From Bacteroidota bacterium (lineage in GTDB: Bacteria > Bacteroidota > Bacteroidia > Chitinophagales > Saprospiraceae): a DNA stretch of 64,000 nt. Made by a program: the position numbers and the translations under genes. The stretch is taken from assembly GCA_020160935.1 (NCBI GenBank), contig JAIUPL010000009.1:1-64000 (forward strand), read 5' to 3'. The notes under the pieces are model-generated. The model saw only the letters and a list, made by a program, of their open reading frames with translations. It was not told the origin of the DNA and did no database searches. Below are positions 9,266 to 17,519 of this stretch, piece after piece. Position 1 is the stretch's first letter; every line of letters begins with the position of its first letter.

Positions 9266-9344
9266 GCCACTTGCTGTTTTTGCACATGGCTTGATGTGAC
9301 AGGAATCATTGAATTCCGGCTGGCGGGTACGGTAAATTTCCTGT

Positions 9345-9953
9345 ATGAAAAAACTATCATTAGTACTCGTTGTATGGTTCGTTTGGGCAGCGTGTTTAAA
9401 AGCCCAGGCACCCATTGATACCCTGGAGGGCTGGTCTGTTTCAGCAGGTGTCGGCACTGGCAGTGCATATGATTTATTGGAACGCAACCTGGCGCAGGAT
9501 TTAAGTGGCTTCAAAACGATTCAATCCCGTTTAGGTATGGAAGCCACCCTGACCTATCGCGCCAAACGGCACTGGGGAATGTCGATTATGTGGAATCAGG
9601 GTGGCTTGAATGCTACCAATTCTTCCTCCTTGGGCACAGTTGGCACCAAAAAATACAAAGAACGCAGTTCGCGCTACAATACCATTTCATTGCTTTTTGA
9701 GCGGCGTTTTGCTGTAACACCCGAATCCTATATTTATTGGGGAATCGGGTTTGGGGCCGGATTTTCCAATCTCGAAAAGATACCGACACAAGCGACGGAA
9801 GAGGTAGTTCGCAGCAGCGAATTTCTGTTTTTGCCGCAATGGAAGCCCCTGGGCATTTGTTTCGGTGGAAAACGGGTGCGTGCCTATCTGGAATCAGGCG
9901 TCGGCACACTCCCCTGGGCAAGCGGTGGCCTGAAAGTGTGGCTGTCGCGATAG
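9345..9953 (+). CDS. Secreted/outer-membrane protein of unknown function
   Basis: The 202-residue protein begins with a signal peptide (MKKLSLVLVVWFVWAACLKA, cleaved before QAPID). The rest alternates polar and hydrophobic residues and is rich in Gly, Tyr and Trp (MEATLTYRAKRHWGMSIMW, YIYWGIGFGAGFSNLEK). It ends in a strand-like GGLKVWLSR. This pattern suits a small eight-stranded outer-membrane beta-barrel. I do not recognise a named family. It converges with the truncated mfd gene, 4 bp apart, and occupies the position where the rest of mfd would be expected. Confidence 0.6.
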   Translation: MKKLSLVLVVWFVWAACLKAQAPIDTLEGWSVSAGVGTGSAYDLLERNLAQDLSGFKTIQSRLGMEATLTYRAKRHWGMSIMWNQGGLNATNSSSLGTVGTKKYKERSSRYNTISLLFERRFAVTPESYIYWGIGFGAGFSNLEKIPTQATEEVVRSSEFLFLPQWKPLGICFGGKRVRAYLESGVGTLPWASGGLKVWLSR

Positions 9954-9957
9954 AAAT

Positions 9958-10959
9958 TTAAAACAATCCGGGGAATTCTTTCCTGATAGCCTCCATTTTC
10001 CCTTCCAGAAATACCAGTGCGTGTTCTGCAATGTCTTCCGTTACATCGCCGGGATACAAGAAAGCACGGTCGCGGAAAATTTCGCGCAATTCGGCCGCAT
10101 CCAGTGCTGTGAGTTTGGAGGCAAACTGTTCGGCACGATCGAAACAGTATTGCAGGCGATCGATGATAAATTGAAGGTCGCGAATCCAGATGACAGTATG
10201 GGCAGGCAGCACCTGAAACAGCGACACTTTCTGATCCTGCCGGAAGCGCGTATTCAGGTTGGGCACAATCGTCACACGGCTGAGATTTTGCCGGCTGAGT
10301 TGGGTAAGCGGGTCGAAGGTTCGTACTTTTTCCACTTCGTCGTCGAACAATTCGATGCGGTACGGAAGTTCATTTCCGTAGGAAAACAGGTCGATGATGC
10401 CGCCACGAATACTGAATTGCCCGGGTTCGTACACAAAATCGGTGCGTTCAAATCCGTATTCGATCAGCACCTGCATTACAAAATCCACGTCCAGTTTTTC
10501 ACCCTGCTTGATCTCGATGCGGGTTTGCTGAAGAATTTCCGGTTTTACCACTTTTTCAAACAAGGCTTCCGGATAGGTCACTATAATGGAATGGCTACTG
10601 TCGGTCGTGATTTTACTCACCAGTTCGCTCCGTTGCAGCATCTGCGTCGGGTGCAGGTCGTCGAAAAAAGCAGGGCGTTTGAAAGAATCCGGGAAAAAAA
10701 ATACGGCATGATCGGGCAACAACCCTTCCAAATCGTTGTGTCGATAAGCGGCTTCCTCCTTGCCATTGGCAATAAAGAGATGGGTAGTAGCGGCATTCCG
10801 TTGCTGCGCGGTTGCGGCCAGTACAAAGGATTCCTGTGCTCCGGTCAGTCCGGCCAGATGCAACCGAATCGGAGTAGACTGATTCTCAAGGTTTTGGACA
10901 ATTTTCTCTACCGCCGGATGTTTGCGATAGGCTTGTAGAAGGTGTTGTAGATTACTCAT
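9958..10959 (-). CDS. mfd: N-terminal fragment of transcription-repair coupling factor Mfd
   Basis: The 333-residue product matches only the first third of Mfd (full length about 1,100). It has the UvrB-like N-terminal module (LAGLTGAQESFVLAATAQ, VFFFPDSFKRPAFF, IIVTYPEALFEKV), the GQFSIRGGIIDLFSYGNELP segment and a domain-3-like stretch (TVIWIRDLQFIIDRLQYCF). It stops at FPGLF. The RNA-polymerase-interaction domain and the two helicase domains are absent, and no continuation is visible on this strand before 9345. It may be a decayed remnant, a rearrangement product, or a stand-alone UvrB-homology protein. It cannot act as a translocase. Confidence 0.82.
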   Translation of the reverse strand: MSNLQHLLQAYRKHPAVEKIVQNLENQSTPIRLHLAGLTGAQESFVLAATAQQRNAATTHLFIANGKEEAAYRHNDLEGLLPDHAVFFFPDSFKRPAFFDDLHPTQMLQRSELVSKITTDSSHSIIVTYPEALFEKVVKPEILQQTRIEIKQGEKLDVDFVMQVLIEYGFERTDFVYEPGQFSIRGGIIDLFSYGNELPYRIELFDDEVEKVRTFDPLTQLSRQNLSRVTIVPNLNTRFRQDQKVSLFQVLPAHTVIWIRDLQFIIDRLQYCFDRAEQFASKLTALDAAELREIFRDRAFLYPGDVTEDIAEHALVFLEGKMEAIRKEFPGLF

Positions 10960-10984
10960 TTGCGTAGAACCGCAAAGGTAGGGA

Positions 10985-11219
10985 AAAGTTGGGAGGGTTG
11001 GGAGGGTTGATAAAGTTGATGAGGTTGATAAAGTTGATGAGGGTTGATGAGGTTGATAAAGGTTGATGAGGGTTGATATTCAGCCACTCGGGCAGGATAG
11101 ATTGTCTAATTTTTCGAGTGGCTGAATATCAACCCTCATCAACCCTCATCAACACTCATCAACACTTATCAACTTTATCAACCTCATCAACTTTATCAAC
11201 CTCATCAACCCTCATCAAC
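10985..11219. repeat. Long foldback, GTTGATGAGG-type arms
   Basis: The left arm is made of GTTGATAAAG / GTTGATGAGG words and the right arm of their complements. The apex is a 16-bp perfect stem, GATATTCAGCCACTCG (11075-11090) with its complement at 11115-11130, around a 24-nt loop. Together with the terminator at 11224 it fills the gap between the small gene at 11310 and the mfd fragment. Confidence 0.9.
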
Positions 11220-11223
11220 TCCT

Positions 11224-11263
11224 AAAAAAATCGCCGGAGCGATTTGTGGTCGGACTCCGGCGA
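11224..11263 (-). terminator. Rho-independent terminator
   Basis: On the minus strand the stem TCGCCGGAG / CTCCGGCGA ends in seven T. It lies 47 bp past the stop of the small gene at 11310. Confidence 0.85.
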
Positions 11264-11309
11264 AAACCGTAGCAAAAAAAGGGAAAAAAATAGGTAGGTG
11301 TGGGAAAGA

Positions 11310-11582
11310 TCAGTCCAGCGGTTCCTGCGAGATACTTCGGATGCGTTGAAGTAGGGCCTGGGAGGCTTTCGGTCGGGGCAGGTTGGACTTGATGAATTGG
11401 CGGAAATTTTCTTCTTCGGGGGTTTCGGGAACTCTGAGGCTTGGCTTTTTGTGGAAAATTTTATCTTCGGTAAAGGATTGATCATCCGGGTGTGGCTCTA
11501 TGCCTGACATGGTGGAACGGGATGAGACTACGATGCCTTGCTTGGCGGCGAGATTGCCGGTGGGATTGATTGAATTTTTCAT
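11310..11582 (-). CDS. Small hypothetical protein downstream of an ECF sigma factor
   Basis: A 90-residue frame starts MKNSINPTGNLAAKQGIV and ends FRQFIKSNLPRPKASQALLQ then RIRSISQEPLD. The charged helical C-terminus looks like real coding sequence. It resembles short cytoplasmic proteins found downstream of ECF sigma genes in Bacteroidota, but I cannot name the family. A strong terminator follows. The frame is open up to 11813, so the start is uncertain; the upstream part has biased composition (many Cys, Thr and Ser) and I doubt that it is coding. The 354 bp between this gene and the sigma gene hold only the sigma terminator and no other convincing gene. Confidence 0.45.
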   Translation of the reverse strand: MKNSINPTGNLAAKQGIVVSSRSTMSGIEPHPDDQSFTEDKIFHKKPSLRVPETPEEENFRQFIKSNLPRPKASQALLQRIRSISQEPLD

Positions 11583-11880
11583 TGTCAGAAAAGTTTTTGC
11601 CAGCGTCTCCGGGCCAGGCTTGCTGCCACACATTTCCCACGGCATTGCGGAGCCGGAACAATCGGAGTCCTGCATACGGGTGCCAACCGGTACACAAAGA
11701 GCATTCGTTGTTGCCTGCCACTGAGAGCGCTGCGCAGTGGTGGGAGATGTGCAGGAGCAGGCAGAAGATGAAGCCTGCTGACCTACCGAAAGACGTTGAC
11801 GGGTGAAAATCATTGTTGCTGTTTAATTTTGAATGGTAGTAAGGTTTGGTGTGCTCAGCCGTTCCGAGGGGCCAGCAATG

Positions 11881-11928
11881 AAAAAAGAAGGGTTTGCAAG
11901 GGCTGGAAAACCAGGCCGGGCAAACCCT
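11881..11928 (-). terminator. Terminator of the ECF sigma gene
   Basis: The stem AGGGTTTGC / GCAAACCCT encloses a smaller GGCCTGG / CCAGCC hairpin. It is followed on the minus strand by TTCTTTTTT, 9 bp past the sigma-factor stop. Confidence 0.8.
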
Positions 11929-11936
11929 CTTTATTT

Positions 11937-12572
11937 TTATGGCGTTGCGGACGGTGCTGCGTCATCGGCAGTACCCTCATCATCGTCCTGAACATTGTAC
12001 CCTTGTCCTGCAGCGTATTCGCGCAGGCGGTCGGCCAGTACGTTGCGTGCCCTGTGCAGGCGCGAGCGCACGGTTCCGATCGGAATTTCGAGCAGAGCGG
12101 CGATTTCTTCGTAGGTGAAATCTTCCATGTCGAGCAATACCACTGCGCGGAAGGCCGGCGAAAGCGAATTGAGGGCAAAAGTGACCTCATCGCCCAGCAA
12201 TTGGCCGCCCATTTCTTCATGCAGATTCAGGTAACGTGTCGAAGCCGGCTCGTCCTCATTGTGATACACCACAATGTCTTCGTAATCAACCTTGTACGGT
12301 TGATTTTTGCGGCTACGATAGTCGTTGATGAAAGCATTGCGGCAGATTCGGAACAACCAGGCTTTCGCGTTGGTATCTTCCGTGTACCGGCCGATAAATC
12401 GCCATGCTTTCAAATACGTTTCCTGCACCAGGTCTTCTGCCTGGGTGGCATCCGTAGTAAGGCGGTAAGCAAAAGCGTACAGCGCATCGGCGAGCGGGAG
12501 AAACTCTAGCTCGTAGGTGCGTTGGTAGCGCGTCTGCGCAGTGTTATTGGCTGTGTAGAATAAAGTAGCCAT
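11937..12572 (-). CDS. ECF sigma factor (RpoE/SigW-like)
   Basis: The 211-residue protein has region 2 (ALYAFAYRLTTDATQAEDLV, QETYLKAWRFIGRYTEDTNA, KAWLFRICRNAFINDYR) and region 4 (LNSLSPAFRAVVLLDMEDFT, YEEIAALLEIPIGTVRSRLH). It ends with an acidic tail (DDDEGTADDAAP). This is the usual stand-alone ECF architecture for extracytoplasmic stress responses. No typical anti-sigma factor with a membrane helix lies beside it; the small protein at 11310 is the only close neighbour. ATG 12572 is preferred to the upstream in-frame ATG at 12632. An AACTTTG box lies just upstream near 12604 on the minus strand. Confidence 0.93.
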   Translation of the reverse strand: MATLFYTANNTAQTRYQRTYELEFLPLADALYAFAYRLTTDATQAEDLVQETYLKAWRFIGRYTEDTNAKAWLFRICRNAFINDYRSRKNQPYKVDYEDIVVYHNEDEPASTRYLNLHEEMGGQLLGDEVTFALNSLSPAFRAVVLLDMEDFTYEEIAALLEIPIGTVRSRLHRARNVLADRLREYAAGQGYNVQDDDEGTADDAAPSATP

Positions 12573-12728
12573 TTTGAATTGGGTTTTGTTATTCGGCGCT
12601 GCAAAGTTGACCGACAAAATGGCTGAACGCAAGAGGGAAGGCGGAAGTTCCCGAGAAATTATTTTTTTTTGATTACATGATTTCTGATTACATGATGTAC
12701 GATGTACGATTGGATTGTAAATCGGAAA

Positions 12729-13472
12729 TCAACGCTGTCCTTTCCGGTAGGTAGAAAAAAATCCGCGCCAGCGCATTTGCAGCACGCCCAGCATGGCTTC
12801 ACGGATGATGTGGAGCGACATCTTGGATTGCCCTTTTTCGCGGTCTTTAAAAGTGATAGGCACTTCCATGACCTTGAATCCGAGGCTGTGGGCCGCAAAT
12901 TTCATTTCAATCTGGAAAGCATAACCGATAAAACGGATTTTGTCGAGGTCGATGGCATCGAGTACGGCGCGGCGATAACAAATGAATCCGGCGGTCGGGT
13001 CAGACACAGGCATCCACAAAATCAGGCTGGCATACAAAGAAGCGCCACGAGAGAGAATAATGCGATCGGCAGGCCAGTTTTCCAGTTTGCCGCCGCGGCA
13101 GTAGCGGGAACCTACAGCCACATCGGCGCCGTCTTTCCTGCATCTTTCGAGCAATCGCACCAGATCTGCAGGATTGTGCGAAAAATCGGCATCCATTTCG
13201 AAAAAATATTCATAACCGCGCTCAAGTCCCCACCTGAAACCCGCGATATAAGCCGTACCCAGCCCCAGTTTGCCCCGGCGTTCGAGCAGATGCAAACGCC
13301 CTTCCAACTGCGATTGCTGTTGCAAATCGCGCACAATATCTGCTGTACCATCCGGCGAGCCATCGTCCACAATCAATACATGAAATGGTTCTTCCTGCTG
13401 GAACACGGCGCTGATGATGGCAGCGATATTTTCCCGTTCGTTGTAGGTGGGTATGATGACTATTGCGGGCAT
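12729..13472 (-). CDS. Polyprenol-phosphate mannosyltransferase-like glycosyltransferase (GT2)
   Basis: The 247-residue protein is a complete GT-A fold enzyme of the dolichol-phosphate mannose synthase type. It has the nucleotide-binding start IIPTYNERENIAAII, VLIVDDGSPDGTADIV (DDGSxDGT), the catalytic region FFEMDADFSHNPADLVRLLE (DxD-like), and the acceptor-side motif VPITFKDREKGQSKMS. It would transfer a sugar from a nucleotide donor to a polyprenol phosphate at the inner membrane for glycan or lipoprotein modification. There is no C-terminal membrane domain, as in the short bacterial form. It lies 42 bp downstream of the HD-PycTM gene on the same strand and is probably co-transcribed. Confidence 0.9.
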   Translation of the reverse strand: MPAIVIIPTYNERENIAAIISAVFQQEEPFHVLIVDDGSPDGTADIVRDLQQQSQLEGRLHLLERRGKLGLGTAYIAGFRWGLERGYEYFFEMDADFSHNPADLVRLLERCRKDGADVAVGSRYCRGGKLENWPADRIILSRGASLYASLILWMPVSDPTAGFICYRRAVLDAIDLDKIRFIGYAFQIEMKFAAHSLGFKVMEVPITFKDREKGQSKMSLHIIREAMLGVLQMRWRGFFSTYRKGQR

Positions 13473-13514
13473 TGCTTCCGTGGTTCCGGTTCGAGCGTTG
13501 TAGGTGTATAGTGG

Positions 13515-14753
13515 TTAAACGGCAAAACTGATAGCAAACGCTGCCACTGAAAAAATCAGGCCGTACATAAAGATGTTGTAACAGATGCTCAGGTACTGGT
13601 ATTTTTTAGCCAGCACGATACCCAGAAAGTACAGGTCGCGACTCATGGAACTGTACAAAAATTCCGGGTCCTTGAGCATTTCATTGACACCCCACTGGAA
13701 TTCATCGAGTGTCATATTGTAGAAATTGCCGAAAAACAGGAGGTTGGCTTTGCGTTGGCGGATGGCTTCACGCGTCACCTTGCCTTCCGTTACTTTCGGA
13801 CGGGTAGCCAGCGTGGCATACACCATGGAGCCAAGACAGGTTGCCGTCAGAAGGATGGTCGGCAGCACCAGTTTGGTAGAAGAAGGATCCTGCAACTTGG
13901 GCAACAGGTTGGACACCAGGATGGAAATCACGATAGCATTTACCGACAACATGAGGTTGGCTTTGCTATCGGCCATCGAACTGAGGTTGGTATGCGTGCG
14001 GTAGGTGGTGCGGTACATGGTTTCCACACCGCGACCGAAACGCGCCATTTTCAGTTCATTCTCGCTCTCCTTGAGCATTTTTTTGATGTTGCTGCTCTTT
14101 TCTTCCTCATCCAGAATGGCGAGTTCCTCGACCGTCGGGGCCTTGTCGGGGTTGAGGCGGCGCTTTTGTTTGAGCAGTTGCTGGATGTGTTTGGCTTTGC
14201 GCTTGTTGAACAGTTCATTCGCAACCGCCGTATGGTAATTGTGGTTGAGCATGAAATTGAGTTCAAAGTCCACCCAGTCCTGCTCACTCATGATGGATTT
14301 GCTCGTAAGGATGAGTTCCTGGCGGAATTTGCCGGTACGATCCCAGTAACTGTTCATCCCCAAATGACTGAGGTCGGCATCGCAAATAATTTGCTCGAGC
14401 AGTGTATTGGGCTGTTGAGGCACTTTGGTGGAACGGATGCATCCCAACACCGATTCGAGGTCTTCATCCGTAATTTTTCCACGCAGAAAAGCCTCCGCGT
14501 TCACACAACTTCTGGCTTCGTGGTCTTTCGGCCCGTCTGAATATCCGGTGTCATGAAACCAGGTAGCGAGTTGGACAATGAGCATGTCCTGCTGATCCAT
14601 TTGAAAGCCTTCGGCAATCATGCGCACTGCCGCGACGGTCTGAATGGTGTGTTCCAGGTCGTGAAACACATATTCCGGCCGAATGTGTTCGGCAAAAAAA
14701 TCTTTGATGTAGACTTCTGTCTCTTGTAATAATTGCTCGTCGGCAGTCATCAT
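13515..14753 (-). CDS. HD-domain protein fused to a Pycsar-effector-type membrane domain (PycTM)
   Basis: The 412-residue protein has an N-terminal HD phosphohydrolase domain: YVFHDLEHT (about 28-36), ATWFHDTGYSDG (HD at 67-68) and IICDADLSHLG (about 127). A charged linker leads to a C-terminal membrane module that starts RTHTNLSSMADSKANLMLSV and has hydrophobic stretches AIVISILVSNLLP, LPTILLTATCLGSMVYATLA and FMYGLIFSVAAFAISFAV. That second part matches the PycTM family used as pore-forming effectors in cyclic-pyrimidine (Pycsar) defence. HD domains can hydrolyse cyclic or linear nucleotides, so the fusion could sense or remove a nucleotide signal. No cyclase gene lies next to it, so a housekeeping role is equally possible. 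The double ATG at 14753/14750 leaves the start ambiguous by one codon. Confidence 0.8.
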   Translation of the reverse strand: MMTADEQLLQETEVYIKDFFAEHIRPEYVFHDLEHTIQTVAAVRMIAEGFQMDQQDMLIVQLATWFHDTGYSDGPKDHEARSCVNAEAFLRGKITDEDLESVLGCIRSTKVPQQPNTLLEQIICDADLSHLGMNSYWDRTGKFRQELILTSKSIMSEQDWVDFELNFMLNHNYHTAVANELFNKRKAKHIQQLLKQKRRLNPDKAPTVEELAILDEEEKSSNIKKMLKESENELKMARFGRGVETMYRTTYRTHTNLSSMADSKANLMLSVNAIVISILVSNLLPKLQDPSSTKLVLPTILLTATCLGSMVYATLATRPKVTEGKVTREAIRQRKANLLFFGNFYNMTLDEFQWGVNEMLKDPEFLYSSMSRDLYFLGIVLAKKYQYLSICYNIFMYGLIFSVAAFAISFAV

Positions 14754-14956
14754 GTCAGAAAAGTTGCACGTGGCTGTTATTAATGGCGGCAAATGTAGTG
14801 GAAACTGCCGCACTTGACAACTTGTTGAGCGGAACATTGCAACAGTGTGGCATTCCTGCTGTCATGCTACCTGCATTTGCCGGGTTTTGTGCACCTTTGC
14901 GCGCCCCAAAACCACAATTATTTTCACGGCTCCGTCTATTCAATTTCACCGCATAT

Positions 14957-15496
14957 ATGCCTTTTCTCCCTACCCCTATCCCCGACCTTTTGATCTTCGA
15001 ACCGAAAGTCTGGCCCGACGAGCGGGGTTATTTTTATGAAAGTTACAACCGAAAAACCTGGGAGGATGCCGGTTTGCAGGTCGATTTTGTACAGGATAAT
15101 CAGGCGCGTTCTACACGCGGCGTTTTGCGGGGCCTGCATTTCCAGTCAGGCGAAATGGCACAGGCAAAACTCGTTCGCGTGGTGGAAGGCGAGGTACTGG
15201 ATGTGGCCGTCGACCTGCGCCCCGAATCTGCTTCATACGGCCAGTGGTTCAGTATTTTGCTGAGTGCCGAAAACAAACTGCAATTGTTTGTACCGCGCGG
15301 TTTTGCACATGGATATGTGGTACTGAGTGAAACGGCAGAATTCGTATATAAATGCGACAATTATTACTCCAAAGCCCATGAAGGAGGCATTCGATTTGAC
15401 GACCCGACGCTCAACATCGACTGGAATTTTGATTTGTCGGAGGTGCTGGTATCGGAAAAAGACCTGGCGTTACCCTATTTAGAGGTGAGAGGGTGA
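14957..15496 (+). CDS. rfbC: dTDP-4-dehydrorhamnose 3,5-epimerase
   Basis: The 179-residue protein is a cupin-fold epimerase that converts dTDP-4-keto-6-deoxyglucose to the rhamnose precursor. Family motifs are present: FEPKVWPDERGYFYESYN, FVQDNQARSTRGVLRGLHFQ (with the catalytic His), KLVRVVEGEVLDVAVDLRP, and FVPRGFAHGYVVLSE with the tyrosine-bearing FVYKCDNYYSKAHEGGI. Other rhamnose-pathway genes are not adjacent. The last residues (EVRG) and the TGA stop are encoded by the GAGGTGAGAGGG array that begins at 15484, so the natural C-terminus was probably slightly different. ATG 14957 is preferred because the cupin strand starts at once; the frame is open further upstream. Confidence 0.93.
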   Translation: MPFLPTPIPDLLIFEPKVWPDERGYFYESYNRKTWEDAGLQVDFVQDNQARSTRGVLRGLHFQSGEMAQAKLVRVVEGEVLDVAVDLRPESASYGQWFSILLSAENKLQLFVPRGFAHGYVVLSETAEFVYKCDNYYSKAHEGGIRFDDPTLNIDWNFDLSEVLVSEKDLALPYLEVRG

Positions 15497-15640
15497 GAGG
15501 TGAGAGGGTGAGAGGTGAGAGAGTGAGAGGGTGAGAGAGTGAGAAAGTGAGAGGGTAGCCACTCATTACCACCATGAAGGAGCCCTGAAGGGGCGTATTC
15601 AATAGCACAGGGCAACGCCCTGTGTGTTCTGTGTGTTCGT
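15484..15640 (+). repeat. Composite repeat: GAGAGG array plus double-hairpin module (copy 2)
   Basis: A GAGAGG/GTGAG array (15484-15555) is followed by TAGCCACTCATTACCACC and then by the GCCCTGAA-GGGGC / CACAGGGC-ACGCCCTGTG module (15581-15629). The same order (array, CCACTC word, module) recurs at 46353-46475 and, reversed, at 44371-44611. The rest of the 295-bp gap up to tolC shows no gene. Confidence 0.85.
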
Positions 15641-15791
15641 TCCGTCGCCCAACAACCACAATCGCCCCTCCCGCCAAACATTATTACCCGTAAAAAAGCC
15701 ATCATCCTCTCATCTTCACAACCGGAACCCCAAAACGCTGTTCATTTGAATTTCGTACCTTCTGAACAGACGACATCGCATAATTTTTACC

Positions 15792-17105
15792 ATGAAACAT
15801 TTACCCTTGCTACTCTGCCTGTTGTGTGCATCCCGAATCTTCAGCCAGAACACCCCCACAAAGCCCGATACCCTGCGTGCGGAAGAAGCCGTGCGCATCG
15901 CGCTGGAAAACAACTACGACATCCGTCTGAGCCGCACAGATGCCGAAATAGCCCGCCTCAACAACACCCGCGCCAACGCAGGTATGTTGCCAACCGTCAC
16001 CCTGAACGCAGGTGAAAACGTGTCGGTGAACGCTTTTCAGTACCAGAAATTTTTCGATGGCCGCTCCAACGAAAACTACGGCGTACTGGCCAATACCCTC
16101 AGCGCCAACATCCAACTTGCCTGGACGCTCTTCGACGGCCGACGCATGCAAATCACCAAAAAACGCCTCGAAGAACTCGAACGCCTGGGTACGCTCAACC
16201 TGCAAGCCACGGTTCAAAATACTACCTCCTCTGTGTTGCAAGCCTACTACGCCATCGTACAAAGCCGTTTGCAGGAACACGCGCTGGAAGAAGTGATCGC
16301 CCTCAATGAAGAACGCCTGCGTATCGCACAAGCGCGGCTGGCAGCCGGATTTGCAGCGCAAACCGACGCCTTGCAAGCCCAAATCGACCTCAATCAGCGT
16401 CGTTCCGACCTCCTGACCCAGCAAAATGCCACAGCTGCGGCTAAACGAAGCCTCAATCGCCTGCTCGTGCGCCCGGCAGATACCGCATTTGAAATCGATG
16501 AAAACGTGCAGAATGTGTACAATCCCGATCGCAATACCCTGTCGCAGAAGATATTATCCCAAAACCCGACCCTGCTGACCCTGCAAAAAAATGCAGACGT
16601 TTCAGCCCTGATCGTGGAAGAAAACCGCACGTTAAACAAACCCCGTATCGTCGGCAACGGACAGTTCAATGCCCAGCGTGCCGACAACGGCGCAGGTATC
16701 CTGCTCAATAATACACAAACCGGCATAGCCGCAGGCGTTACGCTCTCCGTTCCGCTCTACACCGGCGGAAACATTCGCCGACAGGTAGAAACCGCTCAAT
16801 TGGCAGCCCAGCAGGCCCTGCTGCAAACCGACGCACAGCGCCTCGCCCTGGAAACCGATCTCGACAACCAACTGACATTTTACCAGACCCAACAGCAGAT
16901 TCTGGCCCTGGAATCGGACAATGTGCGCATCGCCCGCGAAAACCTGAATGTGAGCACCGAGCGTTTCCGCGTGGGCACCACCAACGGCCTCGAAATTCAA
17001 ACAGCCCAGAATACACTGGAGCAGGCGCTCGTGCGCCGCAATCTGGTGCTGTTTAATTTGAAAACGGCGGAGATTAGGTTGCGATTGCTGGCGGGAGAAC
17101 TGTAG
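15792..17105 (+). CDS. TolC-family outer-membrane efflux protein
   Basis: The 437-residue protein has a signal peptide (MKHLPLLLCLLCASRIFSQ) and two OEP repeats of long coiled-coil helices. The first is EEAVRIALENNYDIRLSRTD to LAAGFAAQTDALQAQIDLNQ. The second is ISLTV-like VTLSVPLYTGGNIRRQVETA to RFRVGTTNGLEIQTAQNTLE. The paired motifs W-T-LFDGR and VPLYTGGN, and RLAAGFAAQTD and RFRVGTTNGLE, show the internal duplication of this family. It should form the trimeric outer-membrane channel of an RND, ABC or MFS export system. The membrane-fusion and pump genes are not adjacent. The stop is followed at once by a long foldback. Confidence 0.93.
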   Translation: MKHLPLLLCLLCASRIFSQNTPTKPDTLRAEEAVRIALENNYDIRLSRTDAEIARLNNTRANAGMLPTVTLNAGENVSVNAFQYQKFFDGRSNENYGVLANTLSANIQLAWTLFDGRRMQITKKRLEELERLGTLNLQATVQNTTSSVLQAYYAIVQSRLQEHALEEVIALNEERLRIAQARLAAGFAAQTDALQAQIDLNQRRSDLLTQQNATAAAKRSLNRLLVRPADTAFEIDENVQNVYNPDRNTLSQKILSQNPTLLTLQKNADVSALIVEENRTLNKPRIVGNGQFNAQRADNGAGILLNNTQTGIAAGVTLSVPLYTGGNIRRQVETAQLAAQQALLQTDAQRLALETDLDNQLTFYQTQQQILALESDNVRIARENLNVSTERFRVGTTNGLEIQTAQNTLEQALVRRNLVLFNLKTAEIRLRLLAGEL

Positions 17106-17473
17106 TTGGTTATTGGTTATCAGTTATTGGTTATTAGGGGTAGGTAAGGGATTATTGGTTTTTCAGGCTGGATACTCGGGAGGTTGAGAGGTTGAGGGGT
17201 TGAGGGGTTGAGGGGTTGAGAAGTTGAGGGGTTGAGAGGTTGAGAGGTTGAGGGGTTGAGGGGTTGAGAAGTTGAGGGGTTGAGAAGTTGAGATTCTGCC
17301 ACTCGGTAGCCCCCCCTTTGCATCACATGAGTGGCTGAATCTCAACTTCTCAACCCCTCAACTTCTCAACCCCTCAACTTCTCAACCCCTCAACCTATCA
17401 ACCCCTCAACCTCCCCGAGTATCCAGCCTGAAAAACCAATAATCCCTTACCTACCCCTAATAACGAATAACCG
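17106..17473. repeat. Long foldback, family A (GTTGAGGGG arms)
   Basis: Outer arms TTGGTTATTGGTTATCAG...GGATACTCGGGAGG and their complement (..GAGTATCCAGCCTGAAAAAC..) enclose inner arms of GTTGAGGGG / GTTGAGAAG units. The apex is CTGCCACTCGG / GAGTGGC around CCCTTTGCATCACAT. It starts directly after the tolC stop codon and fills most of the 414-bp gap before icmF. The element at 31023 has nearly the same outer arms and apex. Confidence 0.93.
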
Positions 17474-17481
17474 AAATCACC

Positions 17482-17489
17482 TAATTTTG
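17482..17489 (+). promoter_or_regulatory. Putative -7 box for icmF
   Basis: TAATTTTG matches the Bacteroidota -7 consensus TAnnTTTG, 31 bp before the start codon and just outside the foldback. No clear -33 TTTG is visible. Confidence 0.45.
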
Positions 17490-17519
17490 CACTCGAATCT
17501 GCACCACCACACAGGAATC

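Noticed and set aside
11583-11880. N-terminal extension of the small gene up to 11813
   Set aside because: The translated stretch has irregular Cys/Thr/Ser-rich composition and another frame is equally open, so I kept the shorter start.
17120-17345. Proline/serine-rich small proteins ([13 protein letters not shown] type), also at 31037-31329
   Set aside because: They are translations of the CTCAACCCC simple-repeat arms of foldbacks, occur in several frames and have no start signals.
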